A DNA stretch of 5,671 nucleotides from an uncultured Clostridia bacterium (GTDB taxonomy: Bacteria; Bacillota; Clostridia; Christensenellales; UBA1242): positions 1-5,671 of the forward strand of contig CAKVNA010000060.1 of the NCBI GenBank assembly GCA_934776915.1. Direction: 5' to 3'. Both the position numbers and the translations under genes were made by a program. The stretch's first letter is position 1; each line of letters opens with the position of its first letter. This document shows, piece by piece, positions 1-5,507 of the stretch. The notes beneath the pieces were generated by a model that was given only the letters and a program-made list of their open reading frames with translations, ran no database searches and was not told where the DNA came from.

Positions 1-2124
1 ATAACCGCCATTACCAAACCTACAAAAACGGGTTATACACTTGCCAATTTCCATGGTGACGGAAGTTGTGGCGGAAACAATGGTGAACAATATGTCGCCT
101 ATGGCTCAACCAACTTTGCCTCTGACCTTTGCACAGATATTTATCAAAATGCAACCTTGTATGCAAGTTGGACAGCCAACACCTACACCCTCAAAATCAA
201 CTACACAGTCCCAAGGTGCGGCACATGCAACGCAGCGGGAACAGTGAACACATGGGTCCCATGTTCCAACTGCGGTGGCAATGGAACAGTTGCAGGGCAA
301 GTAACTTGTCCTACATGCAATGGTAACAAAGGTTGGGATGAAGATTGTTCTAGGTGTGATGGCTCTGGAAAAATCTCAACAAGGGAAAAGGTTGATTGTC
401 CAACATCTGAAACATGTCCCGGTTGTAATGGTAGTGGTGATACTAGTTCGGGAAATAAATGCCAGTATTGTAATGGTTTTGGGACAGTAACTTGTTCAAC
501 TTGTAAAGGTAAGGGCTACTATTATGAAACAGTAGAAGAAGATTGTTCGTGGTGTAACGGAACAGGAGTTGACGGTTGGACAACATGTAGCAACTGTTCT
601 GGCTCAGGCACAGTGTCTGGTCAAGTTACATGTGGCTCTTGTAAGGGGAGCAAAGGTAGCAATGTAAGTGGCACATGCACCACCTGCTCGGGCAACAAGA
701 CCAACTTCTCGGGTGGCACAACAAGTGTGCAAGTGACCTATGGACAGACCTTGCCAAATATCACCATAAAGTCCTTTACGGGTTATGATGTAACGGTTCC
801 AAATTATTCTTCAAATGGCACAAGCACAGCCACATGGACAACGGCAGGCGACGCTACATGGAATGCGTCATTCTCGGCAAAGAGTTACACAATGACACTA
901 AATGCCTCAAGCGGAAGCTGGAGTGGATATGCAAGTGGCACTACATCAGTGCCTTTTGGAACAAGCGTATCGCTTACATTTACCAACACAACTGGCTATG
1001 ACAACAAATCTACATCAATTTCGGGCTATGTTAGTTCGTCAGGTGGCTCAAGTGCTTCGGTATCATTCGTTATGCCAGCACAAAACATTACAATTTCTGG
1101 AAGTGGCAGCGGGTCAAACAACTCATGTCTTGCATACAACACTCCAATTCTCACAGCAAACGGCTGGAAAATGATACAAGACATAACATACGCCGATAGG
1201 CTCATTCGTTTCAACCACGACACTGGGCAAATTGACACAGCGTATGCCAGCTGGATAAGCAAAGCGGTGGTGTCAAAGCGGGTTATGGAAGTGACATTCT
1301 CAGACGGCGAAACGATAAGATTTGTTGGCGACCATGCAGTGTTCAGCCTTGACCAAAACAAATATGTGGCAGTCACCGACCCAGCGAAATTCTACATTGG
1401 AACTCGAGTTCTAAAATATGTTGCAAACGACTGTGCAAACACCTCTTGCTCCACTTGCTCAACATGCACTTGCTCATCTGGCTATGAAAATTGTGCCACA
1501 TGGGGCGAAGCAGTTGTAACTGGAATTTGCTACATTGAAGAAGAAACACCTTCCTATTCAATCATAACATCTGGCATGTGGAACTGCTTTGCGGGAAATA
1601 TCCTAACAACCGTTCCAAACACAATTATTTTCCAAAATATGTATGGCTTTAAGAAGAACTTGACCTATGCGTCAAGCATCAGACAAAAAGTTCTAAACGG
1701 AACTTATGACAACCATTTGTTCACCGAAAAAGAACTTAAAGACATGGGCTGGACAGATAGAGATATTGTGGGCTTCCGTGGCAGAGAATGGAAGATTTTG
1801 ATTGACAACGGCATGCTTGATATGGACTTTATGATTAACATACTTCTGAACGAGGTCGCAAACAATGAAAACGAACGAATTTTGCCACCAACGAACGAAA
1901 ACGGGGAATTCATTTACATCGTGACCAATTCAGAAGATGTTACAAACGAGCATTTCAACCCACAAGATTTCTTCTTTGAGGAATACACTCACTACATTTT
2001 GCCAAATATTAAGGAAGAAGGCTTTGTCGGGTGGCTCAGCTCCTCTGACGGAAAGATTTACTACGCTGGCGACACATACAAGGTCCGCACAAACACCCAC
2101 TTCACAGCAGTTTACTCAACATAA
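1..2124 (+). CDS. Large modular surface protein with InlB-type repeat, CXXCXGXG ladder and Hint domain (5' end outside window)
   Basis: The frame is open from base 1 and ends at TAA 2122-2124, giving 707 visible residues; the true start lies upstream. Numbering from the first visible codon: residues 4-59 are an InlB/Listeria-Bacteroides repeat (TGYTLANF ... NATLYASWTA). Residues 73-229 hold eleven CXXC motifs. Residues 238-371 are Ser/Thr/Gly-rich beta repeats, including a VMPAQNITIS end typical of bacterial extracellular repeats. Residues 376-546 form a Hint domain beginning at Cys376, with block-B His445. Residues 546-670 are a conserved region I do not recognise, and residues 674-705 are a terminal InlB-like repeat (GDTYKVRTNTHFTAVY). 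From family knowledge, such repeats belong to secreted or cell-wall proteins and Hint domains carry out Cys-initiated self-cleavage; the actual role here is unknown. No signal peptide can be seen because the start is missing. The C-terminal half is paralogous to the gene at 2190. A TTG at 157 is an internal Leu codon of the repeat, not a start. Confidence 0.9.
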   Translation: MTAITKPTKTGYTLANFHGDGSCGGNNGEQYVAYGSTNFASDLCTDIYQNATLYASWTANTYTLKINYTVPRCGTCNAAGTVNTWVPCSNCGGNGTVAGQVTCPTCNGNKGWDEDCSRCDGSGKISTREKVDCPTSETCPGCNGSGDTSSGNKCQYCNGFGTVTCSTCKGKGYYYETVEEDCSWCNGTGVDGWTTCSNCSGSGTVSGQVTCGSCKGSKGSNVSGTCTTCSGNKTNFSGGTTSVQVTYGQTLPNITIKSFTGYDVTVPNYSSNGTSTATWTTAGDATWNASFSAKSYTMTLNASSGSWSGYASGTTSVPFGTSVSLTFTNTTGYDNKSTSISGYVSSSGGSSASVSFVMPAQNITISGSGSGSNNSCLAYNTPILTANGWKMIQDITYADRLIRFNHDTGQIDTAYASWISKAVVSKRVMEVTFSDGETIRFVGDHAVFSLDQNKYVAVTDPAKFYIGTRVLKYVANDCANTSCSTCSTCTCSSGYENCATWGEAVVTGICYIEEETPSYSIITSGMWNCFAGNILTTVPNTIIFQNMYGFKKNLTYASSIRQKVLNGTYDNHLFTEKELKDMGWTDRDIVGFRGREWKILIDNGMLDMDFMINILLNEVANNENERILPPTNENGEFIYIVTNSEDVTNEHFNPQDFFFEEYTHYILPNIKEEGFVGWLSSSDGKIYYAGDTYKVRTNTHFTAVYST
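10..177 (+). other. InlB B-type (Listeria-Bacteroides) repeat domain, coding
   Basis: Residues 4-59 of the partial protein show the usual layout of this roughly 60-70 residue beta-grasp-like repeat: a GY-hydrophobic start (TGYTLANF), a Gly/Asn-rich turn, and the closing NATLYASWTA, which matches the family ending LYAxWTA. It is followed by NTYTLKINY, which looks like the start of another beta unit before the zinc-finger-like ladder begins. The family is common in secreted, wall-attached proteins of Firmicutes. Further copies may lie upstream of the window. Confidence 0.7.
217..687 (+). repeat. CXXCXGXG (DnaJ-type zinc-finger) ladder, eleven CXXC units, coding
   Basis: Residues 73-229 carry CXXC at 73, 88, 103, 116, 139, 154, 165, 182, 196, 211 and 226. 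Seven (88, 116, 139, 154, 165, 182, 196) are complete CXXCXGXG motifs; those at 73, 103, 211 and 226 have a degenerate tail such as CNGNK. An extra Cys133 sits before the fifth motif. The first four units (73-124) and last four (182-233) align with each other at an offset of 108-110 residues and share CSNCxGxGTVxGQVTC, so the array reads as 4+3+4. In DnaJ, four such motifs bind two zinc ions. There is no J domain here, so this is not a chaperone of the DnaJ class; metal binding is inferred. Confidence 0.85.
712..1113 (+). other. Ser/Thr/Gly-rich extracellular beta-repeat region, coding
   Basis: Residues 238-371 are low in charge and rich in Ser, Thr, Gly and aromatic residues. At least two units are visible. 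One contains VTYGQTLPNITIK and a GYDV turn (243-293). The second runs from SYTMTLNASSG to SFVMPAQNITISG (295-367) and matches the divergent InlB-like bacterial repeat whose hallmark is F-x-MPAxNxTI. A short GSGSGSNN linker leads directly to the Hint Cys376. The composition fits an exported stalk or spacer. Confidence 0.6.
1126..1638 (+). other. Hint (Hedgehog/intein) domain of the first protein, coding
   Basis: Residues 376-546. Block A is visible as CLAYNTPILTANGWKMIQDI, starting with the candidate nucleophile Cys376 after Ser375. Block B is IRFVGDHAVFS with His445; the position three before it, normally Thr in the TxxH motif, is Val442. Tyr/Val-rich strands follow (FYIGTRVLKYV), and the block-F-like end is YSIITSGMWNCFAGNILT. 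The usual VHN end is absent at that point; the nearest Asn-ended dipeptide is Gln545-Asn546. Hint domains activate the peptide bond before the first Cys as a thioester. Whether this copy still does so is uncertain. Confidence 0.75.
1432..1494 (+). other. Cysteine-rich insertion inside the first Hint domain, coding
   Basis: Residues 478-498 contain six Cys (478, 483, 486, 489, 491, 498), giving CxxCxxCxC spacing at 483-491 followed by CSSGYENC. The aligned position in the second protein is a short Cys-free loop (NSGSPTWSW), so this is an insertion in the loop between Hint strands. At DNA level the 10-mer CACTTGCTCA occurs at 1452-1461 and again at 1467-1476, a 15-bp in-frame offset, with a related CTCTTGCTC just upstream. 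This suggests growth by short duplication. A metal-binding or disulfide role is possible but not shown. Confidence 0.6.
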
Positions 2125-2132
2125 AATATGTT

Positions 2133-2168
2133 GCTCCCCATTTTGGGGAGCGGGCATGTTTTGTTATT
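2133..2168 (+). terminator. GC-rich hairpin between the two Hint genes; possible terminator or attenuator
   Basis: GCTCCCC (2133-2139) pairs perfectly with GGGGAGC (2145-2151) around an ATTTT loop. A T-rich stretch, TTTTGTTATT, begins only at 2159, seven bases after the stem, and is interrupted. The stem is strong, but the U tract is not placed as in an efficient intrinsic terminator. It may therefore terminate partially, or act as a processing or stability element that lowers expression of the downstream lipoprotein gene relative to the upstream one. Confidence 0.55.
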
Positions 2169-2189
2169 AAAAACTAAAGGAGAAAAAAA

Positions 2190-4205
2190 ATGAAAAAATT
2201 TGTAAAACTTTTGGCACTGGTTTGCTGTCTTGTTCTGGGCGTGGCGCTCACACTCACTGGCTGTGGCGCACCAGAGCCTCAAAGCACAACTTTCACTCTT
2301 ACTCTCGACTATTCAAAAGCACTTTTTGCCGATGTCGATAGGTGGAATTTTGGGCCAAAATCTGATAATCACATAGTTTCAAACACCTTTGACGAAGAAA
2401 ACCTTGCAACAAAATTTTCTTTTGACGCAAACACCGCTTACACCGAGCAAGTGTATCTATCTTTGCCAATGGAAAAAGACTGGGTCTATACATGGGAGTT
2501 TTCTTATGAAAGTTCACACAACCTTTCAGGCAACAACGAAATTGCAGCCCAAATCTTTGGACAAGCACTATCTGCAGAAGGTTCAGACGGGCTTGTAGCA
2601 GAGAAAAAGGTCACCCCAAATGCCTCAAAGCAATCGGGAACTTTGTCCTACACTTGCACCGAGTCAAAGGATTATTTTATCGTCATTCAATTTAATATCG
2701 CAGAGCAAACCTCAAACCTTGACCTCACAGTCAGCAACCTAAAACTTTATGCAAAAAGAACTTTCTCCAAAGCTAGCGAAAACTATGGCGGGCTTCCAAC
2801 CCCAAAATATGTCTATCTTCGTGAAACTGAAAGGGAATACACAGACTATTTTGCAGACGGCTATGCAAATATGCAGTTTGACGGCTGGAAACTTGGCGAA
2901 GACACCATTTCAAACGGCTCCGAACTTACAAATAAATCTGACCACACATTGGTCGCCACATGGAGCGACACAATCAAGCGTCAAGACGCCGAACAACCAA
3001 TAAGCGGCTGCATTGTCTTTGGCACAAAAGTTATGCTCGCAGACGGCAGTTACAAAAACATTGAAGACATTTCATTTTTCGACAGAATTTATCGCTTTAA
3101 CCACGACACCGGCAAAATTGACACTGGCTATTGCCATTGGCTTAACAAACACAGCACAACAAACGGCGAACAAGAAGTGGTTTATGTCAAATTTGCAGAC
3201 GGTGGCGAACTTACATTTGTTCCACCACACGCTATGTTTACACGAAATCTAAACTCCGAAACGGGCGAATATGTCTATCAATATTCCGCAGTGACCGATT
3301 CCGAAAACTTCCATGTGGGCAGTGAAATTGTAAAAATGAACTACAACTCTGGCTCTCCAACATGGTCTTGGACAGCAGTGACAGAAATTAAAATTTCACA
3401 CGACATTGTGCAATATTGCCAACCAATTATGGGGCAGATGTGGAACTTCTTTGCAAGCGACTATCTAACAAACGAAGCAGACGCTTTGGGCTTTCACAAT
3501 ATGTATGGCTTTGACGAAAACTTAGTTTATGCCAACCCATTAAGACAAAAAGTTTTGTCCGAAGATTATTTGTGTGACGATGACGGCAACCTTGTCTATG
3601 GTGCAGGACTTAACAAAGACGGCACAGACAACGCAGAAGACAAGACATTCACACTTCTTTGCTCCAATATTTTTGGTGTTGACTTATCCGCATTTGGCAT
3701 TGACGCAATTCCAGTCCACCTTTATTCTGAAGAAACTATGAAAAACTACTTTGATATGCTCCCAAGGGATATGACAGGTTATCGTGGTCCAGAGTGGCAA
3801 ATCTTGGTTGAATGGTGCACTTTCCTTTATGAAAACGGGCTTACAGAAACGGCAGAATTCACAAAAGAAATGGTGCGTGATATGATTATCCGTGACACCG
3901 TCAACAGCGAAAAGCACAAACAAGAAACAGTCAAAAACGCAGACGGCAAAAGCCTTTGGGTCGTTACAACAGACAATGACACTTTCCAAAATTTCACCGT
4001 TCCAAAAACCACAGAAGAAATTGCAGAGTTTGAGAAAAAAGCTAATGTTTACAAAGACTATGACACCTACACAGTGCCAACTTACACTGGTTCAAATGCA
4101 GAAAACTTTTCCTATTGGTATTGCTCCGCGGATAGCAAAATTTATCGCCCAGGCGACACCTTTGAAGTCCGCTACAGCACCCACTTTACAGCAGTTTTTA
4201 AGTAA
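2190..4205 (+). CDS. Lipoprotein with beta-rich N-terminal region, InlB-like repeat and Hint domain
   Basis: 671 residues, ATG start supported by AAAGGAG at 2176-2182 with a 7-base all-A spacer. A lipoprotein signal peptide is clear: basic MKKFVK, hydrophobic core, then lipobox L22-T-G-C25, so the mature protein should be lipid-anchored at Cys25 on the outer face of the membrane. Residues about 45-187 form a beta-rich domain that resembles carbohydrate-binding modules of the CBM4/9 type in general pattern only. Residues about 205-258 are an InlB-like repeat (FDGWKLG ... HTLVATW). Residues 274-437 are a Hint domain starting at Cys274 after Gly273. Residues 438-635 are a conserved region of unknown function, and the end (GDTFEVRYSTHFTAVF) is another InlB-like repeat. 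The C-terminal half parallels that of the gene upstream, 65 bases away; the N-terminal halves are unrelated. It contains a roughly 45-residue insertion (about 455-505) absent from the paralogue. Function is unknown; surface display with possible self-cleavage before Cys274 is inferred. Confidence 0.92.
   Translation: MKKFVKLLALVCCLVLGVALTLTGCGAPEPQSTTFTLTLDYSKALFADVDRWNFGPKSDNHIVSNTFDEENLATKFSFDANTAYTEQVYLSLPMEKDWVYTWEFSYESSHNLSGNNEIAAQIFGQALSAEGSDGLVAEKKVTPNASKQSGTLSYTCTESKDYFIVIQFNIAEQTSNLDLTVSNLKLYAKRTFSKASENYGGLPTPKYVYLRETEREYTDYFADGYANMQFDGWKLGEDTISNGSELTNKSDHTLVATWSDTIKRQDAEQPISGCIVFGTKVMLADGSYKNIEDISFFDRIYRFNHDTGKIDTGYCHWLNKHSTTNGEQEVVYVKFADGGELTFVPPHAMFTRNLNSETGEYVYQYSAVTDSENFHVGSEIVKMNYNSGSPTWSWTAVTEIKISHDIVQYCQPIMGQMWNFFASDYLTNEADALGFHNMYGFDENLVYANPLRQKVLSEDYLCDDDGNLVYGAGLNKDGTDNAEDKTFTLLCSNIFGVDLSAFGIDAIPVHLYSEETMKNYFDMLPRDMTGYRGPEWQILVEWCTFLYENGLTETAEFTKEMVRDMIIRDTVNSEKHKQETVKNADGKSLWVVTTDNDTFQNFTVPKTTEEIAEFEKKANVYKDYDTYTVPTYTGSNAENFSYWYCSADSKIYRPGDTFEVRYSTHFTAVFK
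3009..3500 (+). other. Hint domain of the lipoprotein, coding
   Basis: Residues 274-437. It starts at Gly273-Cys274 with CIVFGTKVMLADGSYKNIED, a textbook Hint block A and the same Gly-Cys junction as Hedgehog proteins. It shares RFNHDTGxIDT with the upstream paralogue. Block B is LTFVPPHAMF, with His347 kept and Val344 in place of the usual Thr. The block-F-like segment is MWNFFASDYLT; a His436-Asn437 pair follows ten residues later (LGFHN), where the paralogue has Gln-Asn. If this HN is the functional end, the final strand is longer than normal. Confidence 0.78.
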
Positions 4206-4238
4206 AATTTTACAAATTTAACCAATCTTCAAAAAAAG

Positions 4239-4269
4239 ACTTATCACAGATTTTGTGGTAAGTTTTTTT
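4239..4269 (+). terminator. Rho-independent terminator after the lipoprotein gene
   Basis: ACTTATCACA (4239-4248) pairs over ten bases with TGTGGTAAGT (4254-4263), with one G-U pair and a GATTT loop, and runs straight into seven T residues (4263-4269). Seven A residues before the stem (4231-4237) could extend pairing with the T tract. It lies 33 bases after the stop codon and cleanly separates the Hint gene pair from asd. Confidence 0.88.
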
Positions 4270-4297
4270 AACAATATATTTGCTTGCCGAATATAAA
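4268..4297 (+). promoter_or_regulatory. Candidate sigma-A-type promoter for asd
   Basis: A -35-like TTAACA (4268-4273) and a -10-like TATAAA (4292-4297) are separated by 18 bases; each differs from consensus at one position. Transcription would begin near 4304, about 29 bases before the asd start codon. The -35 box overlaps the last T residues of the preceding terminator, a compact arrangement that makes sense if asd needs its own start of transcription. Confidence 0.5.
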
Positions 4298-4304
4298 GTT
4301 TTAA

Positions 4305-4327
4305 GGGGCGAAATTTGCCCTAGGGAG
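4305..4327 (+). promoter_or_regulatory. Small leader hairpin next to the asd ribosome binding site
   Basis: GGGC (4306-4309) pairs with GCCC (4317-4320), with further pairs inside the loop (G4310-T4316, A4311-T4315) and a G-T pair outside. The stem ends directly before the Shine-Dalgarno AGGGAG (4322-4327), which lies five bases from the ATG. The hairpin would sit at the very 5' end of the predicted transcript and could affect mRNA stability or ribosome loading. It is too small to match a known riboswitch. Confidence 0.35.
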
Positions 4328-4332
4328 ATAAT

Positions 4333-5331
4333 ATGAATATTGCAATAGTTGGCGTCACTGGCAAGGTCGGTGGCAAATTTGTTGAAGTTCTGCACGAAAG
4401 GAATATCCGTGCGGATAAATTTTTTCTTTTTGCAAGCAAAAAAAGTGCGGGCAAAAAAATAAAGATGTTTGGCGATGAAGTGGAAGTTATGGAACTTTGC
4501 GAGGAAAACATTGCGGGTAAAAAAATTGACTATGCACTGTTTTCTTGCGGGGGAGAACTATCCAAAAAATATGCTCCACTGTTTGTGAAAGCGGGGGCAG
4601 TTGTTGTGGATAACTCAAGCGCATGGCGAATGGATAACGATGTTCCACTTGTTGTGCCAGAAGTGAATAAGGAAGACATTTTCACTCACCATGGCATAAT
4701 CGCCAACCCAAACTGTTCCACCATTCAAGCCATGCTTCCACTTAAAGCACTTGACACAGTTTTTGGGCTGAAAAGGGTTATATTTTCCACTTATCAATCG
4801 GTGTCTGGTGCTGGACAGCGTGGCACAAACGATTTAAAACGGGGTGTAAATGGCGAAAAACCAGAGAAATTTGTCCACCCAATTTTCTCAAACCTCATTC
4901 CACACATTGATGTTTTTGAAGACAACGGCTACACGAAAGAGGAAATGAAAATGATTTTTGAAACACGAAAAATTTTGCACAAAAAAGATTTAAAAGTGAC
5001 TGCGACTTGCGTGCGTGTTCCCGTTTTTGACTGCCACAGCGAAAGCGTAAATGTTGAACTTGAAAGACCCTTTACTTTGGAAGAAATAAGAAAGTGTTTA
5101 AGCAATTTTGAAAATGTTGTCGTTATGGACGACACAGAAAAAAATATCTACCCAATGCCACTTTTTTGCAAGGAATGTGACGAGGTGTTTGTTGGGCGAA
5201 TAAGAAAAGACGACTCTTGCGAAAATACACTTAACATGTGGGTTGTTGCCGACGACATAAGAAAGGGCGCTGCGACAAATGCTGTGCAAATTTTGCAAGA
5301 ACTTATAAAACACGAAAAAGAAAAGCAGTAA
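4333..5331 (+). CDS. asd: Aspartate-semialdehyde dehydrogenase
   Basis: 332 residues, the usual length for the family. It catalyses NADPH-dependent reduction of L-4-aspartyl phosphate to L-aspartate-4-semialdehyde in the cytoplasm, the branch point to lysine/diaminopimelate, threonine and methionine. The N-terminal Rossmann loop GVTGKVG is at residues 7-13. The catalytic Cys128 lies in NPNCST, Gln155 in STYQSVSGAG, and the substrate-binding and catalytic pair Arg228 and His235 in CVRVPVFDCHSES. The KEEMK segment near residue 204 supplies the acidic and Lys residues of the phosphate site. CVRVPV..HSESV matches the Gram-positive subclass rather than the E. coli one. The ATG follows AGGGAG with a 5-base spacer, and translation ends in TAA. 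dapA follows 176 bases later, consistent with a lysine/DAP biosynthesis cluster. All key residues are present, so it should be active. Confidence 0.97.
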   Translation: MNIAIVGVTGKVGGKFVEVLHERNIRADKFFLFASKKSAGKKIKMFGDEVEVMELCEENIAGKKIDYALFSCGGELSKKYAPLFVKAGAVVVDNSSAWRMDNDVPLVVPEVNKEDIFTHHGIIANPNCSTIQAMLPLKALDTVFGLKRVIFSTYQSVSGAGQRGTNDLKRGVNGEKPEKFVHPIFSNLIPHIDVFEDNGYTKEEMKMIFETRKILHKKDLKVTATCVRVPVFDCHSESVNVELERPFTLEEIRKCLSNFENVVVMDDTEKNIYPMPLFCKECDEVFVGRIRKDDSCENTLNMWVVADDIRKGAATNAVQILQELIKHEKEKQ

Positions 5332-5407
5332 TTTTAATGTGCTTTTATCTTAGGGGAAAAATGCTTTAAGAATTTAACAGAGATGTAAAAAACGCCAAAA
5401 ACTAACG

Positions 5408-5490
5408 AAAAAATAGCGAATTTTTAATAAAAATATAGCAAAAATGTAGCAAAAATATAGCAAAAAAGAGTAAAAAAATTAACAAAAAAA
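5408..5490 (+). repeat. 11-bp direct repeats and phased A-tracts upstream of dapA
   Basis: Three tandem 11-bp units AAAAATATAGC / AAAAATGTAGC / AAAAATATAGC occupy 5429-5461, with one substitution in the middle copy. A degenerate relative, AAAAAATAGC, lies at 5408-5417, and further A-runs follow at 5462-5467, 5472-5478 and 5484-5490. The A-runs from 5429 onward recur at about 11 bases, close to one helical turn, so the DNA is expected to be bent. The region is non-coding and no clear -35/-10 pair can be assigned. A role as an UP-like element or protein-binding site is inference. Confidence 0.7.
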
Positions 5491-5507
5491 CAATATTGGA
5501 GGGGAAA

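Noticed and set aside
217..687. DnaJ chaperone
   Set aside because: Only the CXXCXGXG motifs resemble DnaJ. There is no J domain or C-terminal client-binding domain, and the neighbouring domains are extracellular repeats and a Hint domain.
1026..1376. Reverse-strand open frame of 116 codons
   Set aside because: It lies wholly inside the Hint-protein gene, shows no recognisable domain, and has no convincing ribosome binding site. It is a shadow of the forward coding frame.
1126..1638. A splicing intein inserted in a host protein
   Set aside because: The flanks do not form one recognisable host protein, there is no homing endonuclease, and the normal C-terminal His-Asn followed by Cys/Ser/Thr is missing.
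157..2124. A start codon at TTG 157 for the first gene
   Set aside because: The same frame is open back to base 1 and the upstream 52 codons form the first part of the InlB repeat, of which the TTG Leu is an internal residue (NATLYASW). No ribosome binding site precedes it.
2101..2127. Promoter for the lipoprotein gene (TTCACA and TAAAAT)
   Set aside because: The spacing is only 15 bases and it lies before the hairpin at 2133-2151, which would then sit in its leader. Too weak to support.
3684..3989. Reverse-strand open frame of 101 codons
   Set aside because: It is antisense to the conserved C-terminal region of the lipoprotein, with Cys/Phe-rich composition typical of a shadow frame and no domain.
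5361..5369. Two-codon leader ORF (ATG CTT TAA) after an AGGGG
   Set aside because: A mini-ORF this short is expected by chance in A/T-rich DNA, and no attenuator structure follows it.
5332..5507. Lysine riboswitch before dapA
   Set aside because: The interval is A-rich with almost no stable stems and lacks the multi-helix junction of the lysine riboswitch.
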